A stretch of 42,063 nt of DNA from Paracoccaceae bacterium. Its GTDB lineage: Bacteria; Pseudomonadota; Alphaproteobacteria; Rhodobacterales; Rhodobacteraceae. Location: assembly GCA_019911965.1 (NCBI GenBank), contig JAIOJF010000058.1, forward strand, positions 1-42,063, read 5' to 3'. The first letter of the stretch is position 1. Each line of letters begins with the position of its first letter. The position numbers and the translations under genes are program-made. Below are positions 16,374 to 24,505 of the stretch, piece after piece. A model generated the notes under the pieces. That model searched no databases. It was given only the letters and a program-made list of their open reading frames with translations, and had not been told where the DNA came from.

Positions 16374-17120
16374 ATGGTTATGAAAATGCTCGCCCCGCTC
16401 GCTGCCGCGGTGTTGCTTGGTGCGCCAGTACCCGCCGGTGCCACTACGGTCCGGCTGGGTTCGGTCGCGGATTTCTCACCGTATAATTACCTCGACGACG
16501 ATGGCGAATTGCAGGGATTCGAGGCGGAACTGGCCGATATCCTGTGCGCGCGCGCCGGGTTGACCTGCGAATGGGCGCTGGCCCCCTGGGACGACATGCT
16601 GACCTCGCTGCTGGAATACGATTTCGATGTGATCATGACCGCGATGCAGATCACACCGGCGCGGGAATTGTATATCGACTTTTCCGATGAATATTTTCCC
16701 GCCGATCCAAGCGCTTTCATCGCCCGTTTCGGTGGAGCTTACCCGTCCGATATCTCGGTGGTCGGTGCGCAGACCGCGACGCTTCAGGCCGAATATGTGA
16801 ACGATAACGGCTGGTCGCTGTCGCCCTTCACGACCCCTGAGGACGGTTTGCAGGCGCTCGTGAACATGGAAATCGCGGCATTTGTCGGCGACCAGGCCTA
16901 TTTGCAGGAAATCGTCGATGCCAATCCCGGCCAGTTTCAACTGGTGGCGACCGGCGTGGTGATCGGTGGCGGGATCGGCCTTGGCGTGCGGCAATCCAAT
17001 CCGACGCTGCTGGGCCAGTTGAACGACGCCATTGCCTCGGTCAAGGCGGATGGTACGCTGGATGCCCTGATCGGGGAATGGTTCAACGGGCGCGATCCGA
17101 ACTATCGCGGCGGCTACTGA
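16374..17120 (+). CDS. Periplasmic solute-binding protein, family 3 (amino-acid type)
   Basis: This 248-residue protein has a signal peptide (MLAPLAAAVLLGAPVPAGA) followed by the family 3 binding fold: VRLGSVADFSPYNYLDDDGELQGFEAELADILC, then PWDDMLTSLLEYDFDVIMTAMQITPARELYIDFSDEYF. Proteins of this type deliver amino acids to ABC permeases or act as sensors. CAGGAGG lies just before ATG 16374. No permease or ATPase of this class is adjacent, so it is an orphan locus. The following exporter genes are unrelated. Two extra cysteines (DILCARAGLTCEW) may form a disulphide. Confidence 0.85.
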   Translation: MVMKMLAPLAAAVLLGAPVPAGATTVRLGSVADFSPYNYLDDDGELQGFEAELADILCARAGLTCEWALAPWDDMLTSLLEYDFDVIMTAMQITPARELYIDFSDEYFPADPSAFIARFGGAYPSDISVVGAQTATLQAEYVNDNGWSLSPFTTPEDGLQALVNMEIAAFVGDQAYLQEIVDANPGQFQLVATGVVIGGGIGLGVRQSNPTLLGQLNDAIASVKADGTLDALIGEWFNGRDPNYRGGY

Positions 17121-17392
17121 TCACACCCGGTCAGGCCGACGAATTGCTGGTTCAGGCCGATCGCATGATTTAGGCTTGCGCATCGCCAATGGCGGATCCG
17201 ATGCAAAGCCAGTCCTCCATCCCGCAATCCGATACCCGCCGCCCTGAGCGGCCTTGAAACCCGGCCCGAATCCGCCGATCCTGCATTCGATGCGAGATGC
17301 GACAGACGCGAGGCCGAGGTTCGGGTGATCGCCGCCGCGCTGGCCTCGAACATGCGCGCGGCGATCCAGACCGCGCGGGAAAGGCTGCCAAC
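17121..17392 (+). other. Gap before the exporter operon, with a possible short frame
   Basis: A frame without a start I can trust is open from about 17169 to the TGA at 17394-17396, which overlaps the ATG of the HlyD gene. Its last residues (EAEVRVIAAALASNMRAAIQTARERLPT) look protein-like and could be the end of a decayed regulator. In such GC-rich sequence open frames arise by chance, so I do not call a gene. Confidence 0.25.
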
Positions 17393-18346
17393 ATGAGCTT
17401 CGTCTGCACGATACCGATCCTTGGCGCGCTGTTCGCCGCCTGCCTGCCGCCCCTGCCGCTGGCCACCGGCTATGTCGAGGGCGAATATATCCTGATCGCT
17501 CCGGTCGAGGTGGCGCAGATCAACCATATCGCCGTCCGGCGCGGCGATCATGTCGCCATCGGCGATGAAATCGCGGTGCTGGAGCGAAGCGACGCCGAAA
17601 TCGCGGTGGCACAGGCCGAGGCAGCCCTCAGCCAGGCCCAGAGCAATCTTGCCAATATCTCGCAAGGGCGCCGCCCGGCGGAAATCGCGGTGATCGAGGC
17701 GTCGCTGGCCTCGGCCCGCGCCCAGGAGGTTGAGACCGCCCGCGAACTGGAGCGCCAGAGCGACCTTCTGGCCCGCGATATCGCGCCGCAGGCCAGGGTC
17801 GATCAGGCCGACACGCAACACAAGATCGCATTGGCGCGGGTGGGCGAGCTGGAGGCGAACCTGCGCGTCGCCACCCTGCCGGCCCGCGAGGATGAAATTC
17901 GCGCCGCCGAAGCCAGCGTGCGCCAGGCCGAAGCGGTTGCCGCCCAGGCCCGCTGGCGGCTGGGCCAGCGTACGCTGGTGTCGCTGGTCGATGGCACGGT
18001 CACGGATGTGCTGCGCAGCGCCGGCGAGGTGGCCGGCCCGCAGGCCCCGATCCTTGAAATCCTGCCCGATGGCGCGGTTCGCCTGCGCCTTTACGTGGCC
18101 GAGGCGCGGCTGTCGGATATCGCGCTGGGCACCCGGTTGCGGGTCAGTTGCGATGGTTGCGCGGGCGATATCACCGCCGAGGTCAGCTATATCGCGCCGG
18201 GGCCGGAATTTACCCCGCCGGTGATCTATTCGCTGGAAAACCGCCAGAAGCTGGTTTTCCTGATCGAGGCACGCCCTGCCGATAACGCCCCCGCGCTGAA
18301 GCCGGGGCAGATCGTGCAGGTCGATCTGATCGGCCCGGCCCGATGA
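17393..18346 (+). CDS. HlyD-family periplasmic adaptor of an ABC exporter
   Basis: This 317-residue membrane-fusion protein has an N-terminal hydrophobic segment ending in LFAAC, which could be a lipoprotein signal. A biotinyl-lipoyl half (APVEVAQINHIAVRRGDHVAIGDEIAVLE) comes next, then a long Ala/Glu/Arg-rich coiled-coil hairpin (about residues 65-195), the second lipoyl half (GTVTDVLRSAGEVAGPQAPILEILPD) and a beta-barrel. It resembles the YbhG/YhiI adaptors that accompany YbhFSR-type exporters. GGAAAGG precedes the ATG. The stop overlaps the start of the ATPase gene (ATGA). No TolC gene is nearby. Confidence 0.88.
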   Translation: MSFVCTIPILGALFAACLPPLPLATGYVEGEYILIAPVEVAQINHIAVRRGDHVAIGDEIAVLERSDAEIAVAQAEAALSQAQSNLANISQGRRPAEIAVIEASLASARAQEVETARELERQSDLLARDIAPQARVDQADTQHKIALARVGELEANLRVATLPAREDEIRAAEASVRQAEAVAAQARWRLGQRTLVSLVDGTVTDVLRSAGEVAGPQAPILEILPDGAVRLRLYVAEARLSDIALGTRLRVSCDGCAGDITAEVSYIAPGPEFTPPVIYSLENRQKLVFLIEARPADNAPALKPGQIVQVDLIGPAR

Positions 18347-19260
18347 AGGCGATTGACGTAACTGGCCTGGTCAAGCGCTATGGTGACAAGACCGTGGTCA
18401 ACGAAGTGTCGATGTCGGTCGAGCAAGGCGAGATCGCGGGCTTTCTTGGCCCCAACGGTTCCGGCAAGACCACGACGATCCGGGTGATGTGCGGCCTGCT
18501 GACGCCGGATGCCGGATCGGGGCAGGTGCTGGGCTATGATCTGGGGCGCGATCAGCTTTCGATCAAGCGGCAGGTCGGTTACATGACGCAGCGGTTTTCC
18601 TTCTACGAGGACCTGTCGATCGAGGAAAACCTGTCTTTCGTCGCCCGGCTTTACCATCTGCGCCCGGCGCGCAAATTCGTGAATGACACGCTGGCCGATC
18701 TTGGCCTGACCTCGCGCCGCAAGCAACTGGCCGGCAGCCTGTCAGGGGGCTGGAAACAGCGCATGGCGCTGGCCGCCTGCATCATGCACAAGCCGAAACT
18801 CCTGTTGCTGGATGAACCGACAGCCGGGGTGGACCCCAAGGCACGCCGCGAATTCTGGGATGAAATCAACCAGTTGGCCGCAGGCGGCATGACGGTGCTG
18901 GTCTCCACCCATTACATGGACGAGGCCGAGCGCTGCCACCGCATCCACTATATTTCCTATGGCCGCCTGCTGGCCTCGGGTAGTGTGGACGAGGTGGTAC
19001 GGGATGCCAATCTGACCACCTGGATCGTCACCGGCCCCGGCACGCGTGATGCAGCAGAAGCCTTCAAGGGCATGCCGGGGGTCGATCAGGTGGCCCCCTT
19101 CGGGGCCACGCTGCATGTCGTGGGGCGCGACGCGGGCCTGCTGAAGCAATCGGTGGCCACATTGGGCAAGAGCCACGACATCAGCGCCAGGATCGGCCAG
19201 ACCAGCCTTGAGGATGTGTTCATCCAGTTCATGGCAGGCTCGGAGGACAACATGCAATGA
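18343..19260 (+). CDS. ABC exporter ATPase subunit
   Basis: The product is 305 residues long. It contains Walker A GPNGSGKTT (residues 36-44), signature SLSGGWKQR, Walker B LLLLDEP, and the switch His in STHYMDEAERC. A C-terminal extension of about 80 residues (VTGPGTRDAAEAFKGMPGVDQV) is common in ABC-2-type ATPases of the CcmA/YbhF class. It couples ATP hydrolysis to the permease encoded next, with both junctions overlapping by four bases (ATGA). The substrate may be a drug, lipid or polysaccharide. The cassette lacks a regulator and an outer-membrane channel, and only one ATPase domain is present, unlike the fused two-domain YbhF. Confidence 0.93.
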   Translation: MKAIDVTGLVKRYGDKTVVNEVSMSVEQGEIAGFLGPNGSGKTTTIRVMCGLLTPDAGSGQVLGYDLGRDQLSIKRQVGYMTQRFSFYEDLSIEENLSFVARLYHLRPARKFVNDTLADLGLTSRRKQLAGSLSGGWKQRMALAACIMHKPKLLLLDEPTAGVDPKARREFWDEINQLAAGGMTVLVSTHYMDEAERCHRIHYISYGRLLASGSVDEVVRDANLTTWIVTGPGTRDAAEAFKGMPGVDQVAPFGATLHVVGRDAGLLKQSVATLGKSHDISARIGQTSLEDVFIQFMAGSEDNMQ

Positions 19261-20393
19261 GCCGGTTCTTCTCGATTCACCGGTTGGCTGCCTTGCTGGC
19301 CAAGGAAACCATCCAGATGCGCCGCGACCGCATTACCTTCGGCATGATGCTGGGGGTGCCGCTGATGCAACTGGTGCTGTTCGGCTTCGCCATCAACAAC
19401 GACCCCAAGGATTTGCCGGCGGCGCTGGTGACCACCAGTCAGGACCAATATACCCGCGCCATCGTCACGGCGCTGGAAATCACCGGTTATTACCGCTTCA
19501 ACCATGTCGTCGAAACCGCCGTTGAGGCCGAGAAACTGATCTCCGACGGCACCGTGTCCTTCGTGGTGACGATCCCGTCGGATTTCTCGCGTCGGGTGGC
19601 GCGCCGGGACCATCCGCAGATATTGATCGAGGCCGACGCCACCGATCCTGCCGTCGCCTCTGGTGCGATCTCCACGCTGGGCACGGTGGCTGCACAGGCA
19701 TTGCTGCGCGAGATGGGTGCCGAGGCGCAGGCCGCCGAGGCTGCAGCAGGCCAGTTGGAGGTAGTGGTGCATCGCCGCTATAACCCAGAAGGCATCACGC
19801 AATACAATATCGTGCCCGGCCTGTTGGGCGTGATCCTGCAGATGACGATGGTGATGATGACCTCGATGGCGCTGACCCGCGAGGTCGAGCGCGGCACGAT
19901 GGAGAATCTGCTGGCAATGCCGGCCAGTCCGATCGAGATCATGCTGGGCAAGGTCATCCCCTACCTGGTGGTCGGAGCGGTGCAGGTGGCGGTGGTGCTG
20001 GTGGCGGCGAAACTGCTGTTCCAGGTGCCGTTCATCGGCTCGATGCCGCTGCTCCTGAGCGGAATCCTGATCTTCGTCTTCGCCCTGGTGCTGCTGGGCT
20101 ACACGATATCTACCGCGGCGCGCACCCAGATGCAGGCAATGCAGTTGACGTTCTTTTACTTCCTGCCGTCGCTGCTGTTGTCGGGCTTCATGTTCCCGTT
20201 TCGCGGCATGCCCATCTGGGCGCAATATATCGGCGAAACCTTCCCGCTGACGCATTTTTTGCGGGTGGTGCGGGCGGTAATGCTGAAAGGTGCCGAGGTC
20301 GAAGCGGTGGCGAAGCCGATGGCGGCACTGGTTGCGTTCGCATTGGTTTTCGCCGGGCTGGCGCTGCTGAGATTCCGCCGGACGCTGGACTGA
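19257..20393 (+). CDS. ABC-2 type exporter permease
   Basis: This 378-residue inner-membrane permease has one N-terminal helix (ITFGMMLGVPLMQLVLFGFAINN), a large periplasmic domain of about 150 residues, and five more helices in the C-terminal half. The ABC-2 signature region is VERGTMENLLAMPASPIEIMLGKVIPYLVV. This arrangement matches YbhS/YbhR- and YhhJ-like permeases that pair with an HlyD adaptor. The ATG overlaps the ATPase stop. It is the last gene of the exporter operon, and a 455-base non-coding stretch follows. Confidence 0.92.
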   Translation: MSRFFSIHRLAALLAKETIQMRRDRITFGMMLGVPLMQLVLFGFAINNDPKDLPAALVTTSQDQYTRAIVTALEITGYYRFNHVVETAVEAEKLISDGTVSFVVTIPSDFSRRVARRDHPQILIEADATDPAVASGAISTLGTVAAQALLREMGAEAQAAEAAAGQLEVVVHRRYNPEGITQYNIVPGLLGVILQMTMVMMTSMALTREVERGTMENLLAMPASPIEIMLGKVIPYLVVGAVQVAVVLVAAKLLFQVPFIGSMPLLLSGILIFVFALVLLGYTISTAARTQMQAMQLTFFYFLPSLLLSGFMFPFRGMPIWAQYIGETFPLTHFLRVVRAVMLKGAEVEAVAKPMAALVAFALVFAGLALLRFRRTLD

Positions 20394-20657
20394 GCGCCCG
20401 GGATATCCGCGCGAGGCGTACGGGCGGGGCATGCAACCGCGCCTTGGCGCGAGGCTTCCTGTCACGGACCTATGGTGCAGGGCGATCGGCTTTCAACTGC
20501 TTGGCCCGCACTCGGTCCGGGTGCGACAGGCGGCACCGGGATGCGTGGCGCGCCCGGCAGATCGCCACGGTCTCTGAAGGTGCCACACGGCGGCGTGAAT
20601 CATTGAATGTCACCGCAATACAAGGGGTTGACACAGCCCGCGCTGCATGACCGTTTC
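20394..20657. other. Non-coding stretch before the sugar operon
   Basis: I find no supported gene here or on to 20848. A perfect -35-like TTGACA occurs at 20628-20633, but no good -10 lies 16-18 bases downstream. The tandem repeat at 20658 begins 24 bases after it. Confidence 0.4.
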
Positions 20658-20727
20658 ATCGACCAATCGACCAATCGACCAATCGACCAATCGACCAATC
20701 GACCAATCGACCAATCGACCAATCGAC
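20658..20727. repeat. 8-bp tandem repeat ATCGACCA, 8.75 copies
   Basis: Eight exact units (20658-20721) are followed by ATCGAC. Short, exact tandem repeats are prone to slipped-strand copy change. The array ends 121 bases before the gmd start codon, so it lies in its promoter or leader region, not in a coding frame. Confidence 0.95.
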
Positions 20728-20848
20728 TGGCCCTTCAACACCTTCCCGCCCTCCCGATGGGCGCGATTCTGCCCGCTGCATTAGAAACGGGTGGCACGCT
20801 TGCGTGAAATGTGGTTTGAGAAGCCTCGCAACAGATAACAGAGACCAC

Positions 20849-21886
20849 ATGGCCACGAAAACCGCATTCCTGACAGGCATCACCGGGCAGGACGGCTCGT
20901 ATCTGGCGGAATTGCTGCTGGACAAGGGCTACGAGGTCCACGCGATCCTGCGGCGCTCGTCGGTGTTCACGACGCCCCGGATCGACCATATCCTCGACCA
21001 CAAGAACCTTGCCACCTATCACGGCGATCTGGCGGATTCATCCAACCTGCACCGCCTGATTTCCGAGATAAACCCGCAGGAAATCTACAATCTCGGGGCG
21101 CAAAGCCATGTCGGTGTGTCCTTCGAGGTGCCGGAATATACCGCCGAAGTCACCGGCATCGGCACCGTGCGCCTGCTGGATGCGATCCGCGACAGCAAGG
21201 TTGATACGCGGTTCTATCAGGCCTCGACCTCGGAATTGTTCGGCGGCATCCCGGGCACCGAGCCGCAATCGGAAACCACGCCGTTCTATCCCAAATCGCC
21301 CTATGGCGCGGCCAAGCTCTATGCCTATTGGGTGACGGTGAATTACCGCGAAAGCTACGGCATGTATGCCTGCAATGGCATCCTGTTCAACCACGAAAGC
21401 CCGCGGCGCGGCGAAACCTTCGTGACCAAGAAGATAACGCAAGCCGTCGCCCGCATCGCGCAGGGCCGCCAGCAGGTGCTGCGCCTCGGCAATATCGACG
21501 CCAAACGCGACTGGGGCCATGCCCGCGACTTCGTCGAGGCGATGTGGCTGATGCTGCAACAGGACAAGGCGCAGGATTACGTGATCGCCACCGGCGAAAC
21601 CCATACGGTGCGGGAATTTGTCACCCTCGCCTTCGCGGAAACCGGCGTTGAAATCCAGTGGCAGGGCGAGGGCGTCAACGAGGTCGGCGTTGATGCGGCC
21701 ACCGGTCAGGCGCGCGTGGTGATCGATCCGCGCTATTTCCGCCCGGCAGAGGTGGAATTGCTGCTTGGCGATCCCGCCAAGGCCAGGCGCGAGCTGGGCT
21801 GGTCGCCGAAAGTGTCGTTCCGTGATCTGGTCGCCGGCATGGTGGCCTATGATCTGGCGCATGATCATTATGGCGGCCAGGAATGA
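20849..21886 (+). CDS. gmd: GDP-mannose 4,6-dehydratase
   Basis: The product is a 345-residue extended short-chain dehydrogenase that converts GDP-D-mannose to GDP-4-keto-6-deoxy-D-mannose. The NAD(P)-binding motif [15 protein letters not shown] (9-23) and [12 protein letters not shown] are hallmarks of Gmd. The catalytic set is T127 and E129 (STSELFGG), Y152 and K156 ([12 protein letters not shown]). [28 protein letters not shown] and [18 protein letters not shown] are also diagnostic. ATG 20849 is used; an ATG 15 codons earlier lacks family homology. It is the first of five genes with overlapping junctions and sets the chemistry of the operon: a GDP-linked 6-deoxy sugar. Confidence 0.95.
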   Translation: MATKTAFLTGITGQDGSYLAELLLDKGYEVHAILRRSSVFTTPRIDHILDHKNLATYHGDLADSSNLHRLISEINPQEIYNLGAQSHVGVSFEVPEYTAEVTGIGTVRLLDAIRDSKVDTRFYQASTSELFGGIPGTEPQSETTPFYPKSPYGAAKLYAYWVTVNYRESYGMYACNGILFNHESPRRGETFVTKKITQAVARIAQGRQQVLRLGNIDAKRDWGHARDFVEAMWLMLQQDKAQDYVIATGETHTVREFVTLAFAETGVEIQWQGEGVNEVGVDAATGQARVVIDPRYFRPAEVELLLGDPAKARRELGWSPKVSFRDLVAGMVAYDLAHDHYGGQE

Positions 21887-22431
21887 GCATTGATTTCCAG
21901 ATTGCCGACAGCGCCCATCTGGACGGTGTGAGGATCGTCACCCCATCGGTGTTCGAGGAAGCCCGCGGCAATATCTGGACCTCCTATCTGGCAGCCGACC
22001 TCGATGCGCTGCTGCCGGACGGCATGACCTTCACCCACGACAAGTTCTCGCAATCGCTGCCGAACGTGCTGCGCGGCATCCACGGCGATCACAAGTCGTG
22101 GAAGCTGGTCACCTGCGTCTGGGGCGAGGTGCATCAGGTGGTGGTGGATATGCGCGAAGCTTCGCCGACCTACCTGAAGCATGAGCGTTTCGTCATCAAC
22201 CGCGCCAGCCAGCGGCTGATCCTGATCCCGCCGGGCATGGGCAATGCCTATTACGTCAGCGGCAGGGATGGTGCAGTATATCATTACAAGCTGGCCTATG
22301 CGGGCGCCTATATCGACGCCGCCGACCAGTTCACCGTGGCGTGGAACGATCCGCGCCTGAATATCGACTGGCCGGTCAGCAATCCGATCCTGTCGAACCG
22401 CGACGCGGAGGCGGCACATGGAAGTGATTGA
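21883..22431 (+). CDS. RmlC-like sugar nucleotide 3,5-epimerase (cupin)
   Basis: The product is 182 residues long. Family marks are [28 protein letters not shown], with the catalytic-base His at 67, and the closing [11 protein letters not shown]. The usual FAHGF segment is replaced by MGNAYYVSG, so the second active-site His is absent, while tyrosines that could serve as the acid ([11 protein letters not shown]) remain. In the setting of gmd it probably epimerises the 4-keto sugar at C3, C5 or both, on a GDP rather than dTDP carrier. The start codon overlaps the gmd stop (ATGA). The family is clear; the exact reaction is inferred. Confidence 0.82.
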   Translation: MSIDFQIADSAHLDGVRIVTPSVFEEARGNIWTSYLAADLDALLPDGMTFTHDKFSQSLPNVLRGIHGDHKSWKLVTCVWGEVHQVVVDMREASPTYLKHERFVINRASQRLILIPPGMGNAYYVSGRDGAVYHYKLAYAGAYIDAADQFTVAWNDPRLNIDWPVSNPILSNRDAEAAHGSD

Positions 22432-22822
22432 ACATAACGGGCGGATCATCTCGATCATCCACCGCGATGCGGACTGGAAGAAGGGCCTCGATTTCATCAC
22501 GCCGAACGATTTGTTCGTGCAGGTCGGCACCTGGTGGTATGACAAGGGCAAGAAGCTGGCCAGCCATATCCACAAGGATTTCGACCGCCCCGGCGGGCGC
22601 ACGATGGAAAGCGTCTATGTGCGGCGCGGCGCGATGAAGGTGATCCTTTATACCGAAGCGCGCGAACGGTTTCACGAATACGAACTGCACGAGGGCGACA
22701 TGGCGGTCTTTGCCTATGGCGGGCATGGCTATGAAATCCTGCGCGACGACACGCAAATCATCGAATCCAAGAACGGCCCCTTCGTCGATGTCGAAACCGA
22801 CAAGGTAAAGTTCAAGGGGTGA
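22418..22822 (+). CDS. Small cupin protein with complete metal site
   Basis: This 134-residue single cupin has motif 1 as H50, H52 and E64, with Gly 71 seven residues on, and motif 2 His at 103 (AYGGHGYEIL). These four residues normally bind a divalent metal. It overlaps the epimerase gene by 14 bases and the methyltransferase gene by four, so it is part of the sugar operon. It could be an isomerase, a second epimerase, or a dioxygenase. The related WxcM/FdtA ketoisomerases of sugar pathways are cupins but usually use His pairs without metal. Function unknown. Confidence 0.72.
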   Translation: MEVIEHNGRIISIIHRDADWKKGLDFITPNDLFVQVGTWWYDKGKKLASHIHKDFDRPGGRTMESVYVRRGAMKVILYTEARERFHEYELHEGDMAVFAYGGHGYEILRDDTQIIESKNGPFVDVETDKVKFKG

Positions 22823-23391
22823 GCGCCTTGTCCGATCCCGTCTGCCTCAATCTCGGCTGCTGGCATCGCCATATCCCGGGCTGGGTGCATGTCGATCTCT
22901 GCGACATGCCGCATATCGATCATCAATCCCGGATCGACGATCTGCCGATGTTCGCCGATGCCAGCGTCGATCTGATCTATTCCAGCCATTCGTTTGAATA
23001 TTTCGATCGCCAGCAGGCACCGCGCGTCCTGGCGGAATGGCACCGTGTGCTGAAACCCGGCGGCACGCTGCGCCTTGCGGTTCCGGATTTCGACGCTTTA
23101 TTGCAGGTCTATGCGAAAACCGGCGCGGTCGAGCGCATCCTCGGCCCGCTTTACGGGCGCATGGAGATCGAGACCGGCGACGGGCCGGTGACGCTCTATC
23201 ACAAGACCGTCTACACTTTCGCCAGCCTGCAGGCGCTGCTGGAAGCCAACGGTTTTGGCGATATCCGCCGCTATGACTGGCAGCAGACGATCCACAAGGA
23301 TCACGACGATCACAGCCAGGCCTATTTCCCGCATATGGACAAGGAAAACGGCATCCTGGTGTCGTTGAATGTCGAGGCGACAAAACGATGA
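22819..23391 (+). CDS. Class I SAM-dependent methyltransferase
   Basis: The product is 190 residues long and is a compact methyltransferase. Motif I is VCLNLGCWHRHIPGWVHVDL, with the acidic residue that binds the SAM ribose at the end. DLIYSSHSFEYFDRQQAPRVLAEWHRVLKPGGTLRLAVPDF forms motifs II and III. The start is GTG, overlapping the cupin stop as GTGA, and the stop overlaps the next start as ATGA. Such small enzymes in sugar clusters often methylate hydroxyl or amino groups of the sugar. The overlap indicates tight co-expression. Which atom it methylates cannot be told from sequence. Confidence 0.85.
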   Translation: MSALSDPVCLNLGCWHRHIPGWVHVDLCDMPHIDHQSRIDDLPMFADASVDLIYSSHSFEYFDRQQAPRVLAEWHRVLKPGGTLRLAVPDFDALLQVYAKTGAVERILGPLYGRMEIETGDGPVTLYHKTVYTFASLQALLEANGFGDIRRYDWQQTIHKDHDDHSQAYFPHMDKENGILVSLNVEATKR

Positions 23392-24488
23392 GCGACGATT
23401 TCATCATGCAGATGCGCCCTCTGTTCGGGGCCGAGGAAAAGGCGGCCCTTGCGGCCTATATGGATGAAGACGGCTTCCTGACCGAGTTCCGCAAGACCGC
23501 CGCGTTCGAAGAGGCGATTGCCGCCTTTACCGGCGCGAAGCATTGCATCGTCACCAATAACGGCACGATCAGCCTGACGCTGGCGGCGATGGCGCTGGGC
23601 ATCACGGCGGGCGACGAGGTGATCGTGCCCAATTATACCATGATCGCCAGCCCCAATTCGGTGGCGATGTTCGGCGCGAAACCGATTTTTGCCGATGTCG
23701 AGGCGGAAACCCTGTGCATGGATATTGCCGCCGCCGAGGCCGCGATCACGCCGAAGACACGGGCGCTGATGCTGGTGGCGGCGAACGGGCGCGCGCCGAA
23801 GGCCGGGATCAAGGCATTTCAGGACCTCTGCGCACGCCACGATCTGGTGCTGATCGAGGATGCCGCACAGGCGCTGGGATCGCGTTACGATGACGGCACG
23901 CATATCGGGCTGAAAGGTGCCGTGGGCTCGTTTTCGTTTTCCATGCCGAAGATCATTTCCACCGGGCAGGGCGGGGCGCTGATCACCAACGACGATGCGG
24001 TGGCAGCACGGCTCCGGCGGCTGAAGGATTTCGGCCGCGCGGGCGGTGGCACGGATGTGCATGACAGCATCGGCTACAATTTCAAGTTCACCGAGATGCA
24101 GGCGGTGATCGGGCTGGAACAGTTGAAGAAACTGCCCGAACGGGTGGCGCGCAAACGCGACCTCTACCGCCGCTACGCCGAAGGCCTGAACGGCGTGGAT
24201 GGCGTGGCGATGTTCGCCCAGGATCTGGACCAGACCGTGCCGTGGTTTTACGACGTGCTGGCGGAGGACCGCTCCGGGCTGATGGCGCATCTGAAGGACG
24301 CCGGGATCGGAACACGGGTGATGTATCCGCCGATCAACCGGCAGGCGGCCTACCGCGTACCCGGCATGCATCCGGTGTCGGACATGATCGGCGACAAGGG
24401 CCTGTGGCTGCCCTCGATGGTACAGTTGAGCGACGATCAGGTGGACCGGATCACCGCAGCGATACGCGGCTTTTACGGCGCATCATAG
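23388..24488 (+). CDS. DegT/DnrJ/EryC1 PLP sugar aminotransferase
   Basis: This 366-residue enzyme carries the PLP lysine at K188 in SFSFSMPKIISTGQGG and the ring-nitrogen Asp at 158 in IEDAAQALGS. It is therefore a transaminase and not a ColD-type 3-dehydratase, where the Lys is His. With Gmd first in the operon, the likely reaction is transfer of an amino group from glutamate to C4 of GDP-4-keto-6-deoxymannose (as in GDP-perosamine synthase) or to an epimerised or isomerised derivative. It is the last gene of the operon and converges with the sox-side thioredoxin gene 17 bases on. Confidence 0.88.
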   Translation: MSDDFIMQMRPLFGAEEKAALAAYMDEDGFLTEFRKTAAFEEAIAAFTGAKHCIVTNNGTISLTLAAMALGITAGDEVIVPNYTMIASPNSVAMFGAKPIFADVEAETLCMDIAAAEAAITPKTRALMLVAANGRAPKAGIKAFQDLCARHDLVLIEDAAQALGSRYDDGTHIGLKGAVGSFSFSMPKIISTGQGGALITNDDAVAARLRRLKDFGRAGGGTDVHDSIGYNFKFTEMQAVIGLEQLKKLPERVARKRDLYRRYAEGLNGVDGVAMFAQDLDQTVPWFYDVLAEDRSGLMAHLKDAGIGTRVMYPPINRQAAYRVPGMHPVSDMIGDKGLWLPSMVQLSDDQVDRITAAIRGFYGAS

Positions 24489-24505
24489 GCGCGGCCCCGA
24501 ACCGA

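Noticed and set aside
20658-20727. A CRISPR array
   Set aside because: Units are only 8 bases and directly joined with no spacers, and no cas gene is present.
20656-20925. Frames reading the 8-bp repeat as a repetitive peptide (DWSIGRLV or IDQSTNRP units)
   Set aside because: Any 8-bp repeat gives a 24-base, eight-residue period in open frames. Neither frame has a ribosome site or continuation, and one runs into gmd on the other strand.
23388-24488. A ColD-type GDP-4-keto-6-deoxymannose 3-dehydratase
   Set aside because: ColD has His in place of the PLP lysine. Here K188 is present in SMPKIISTG, so a transaminase is the better call.
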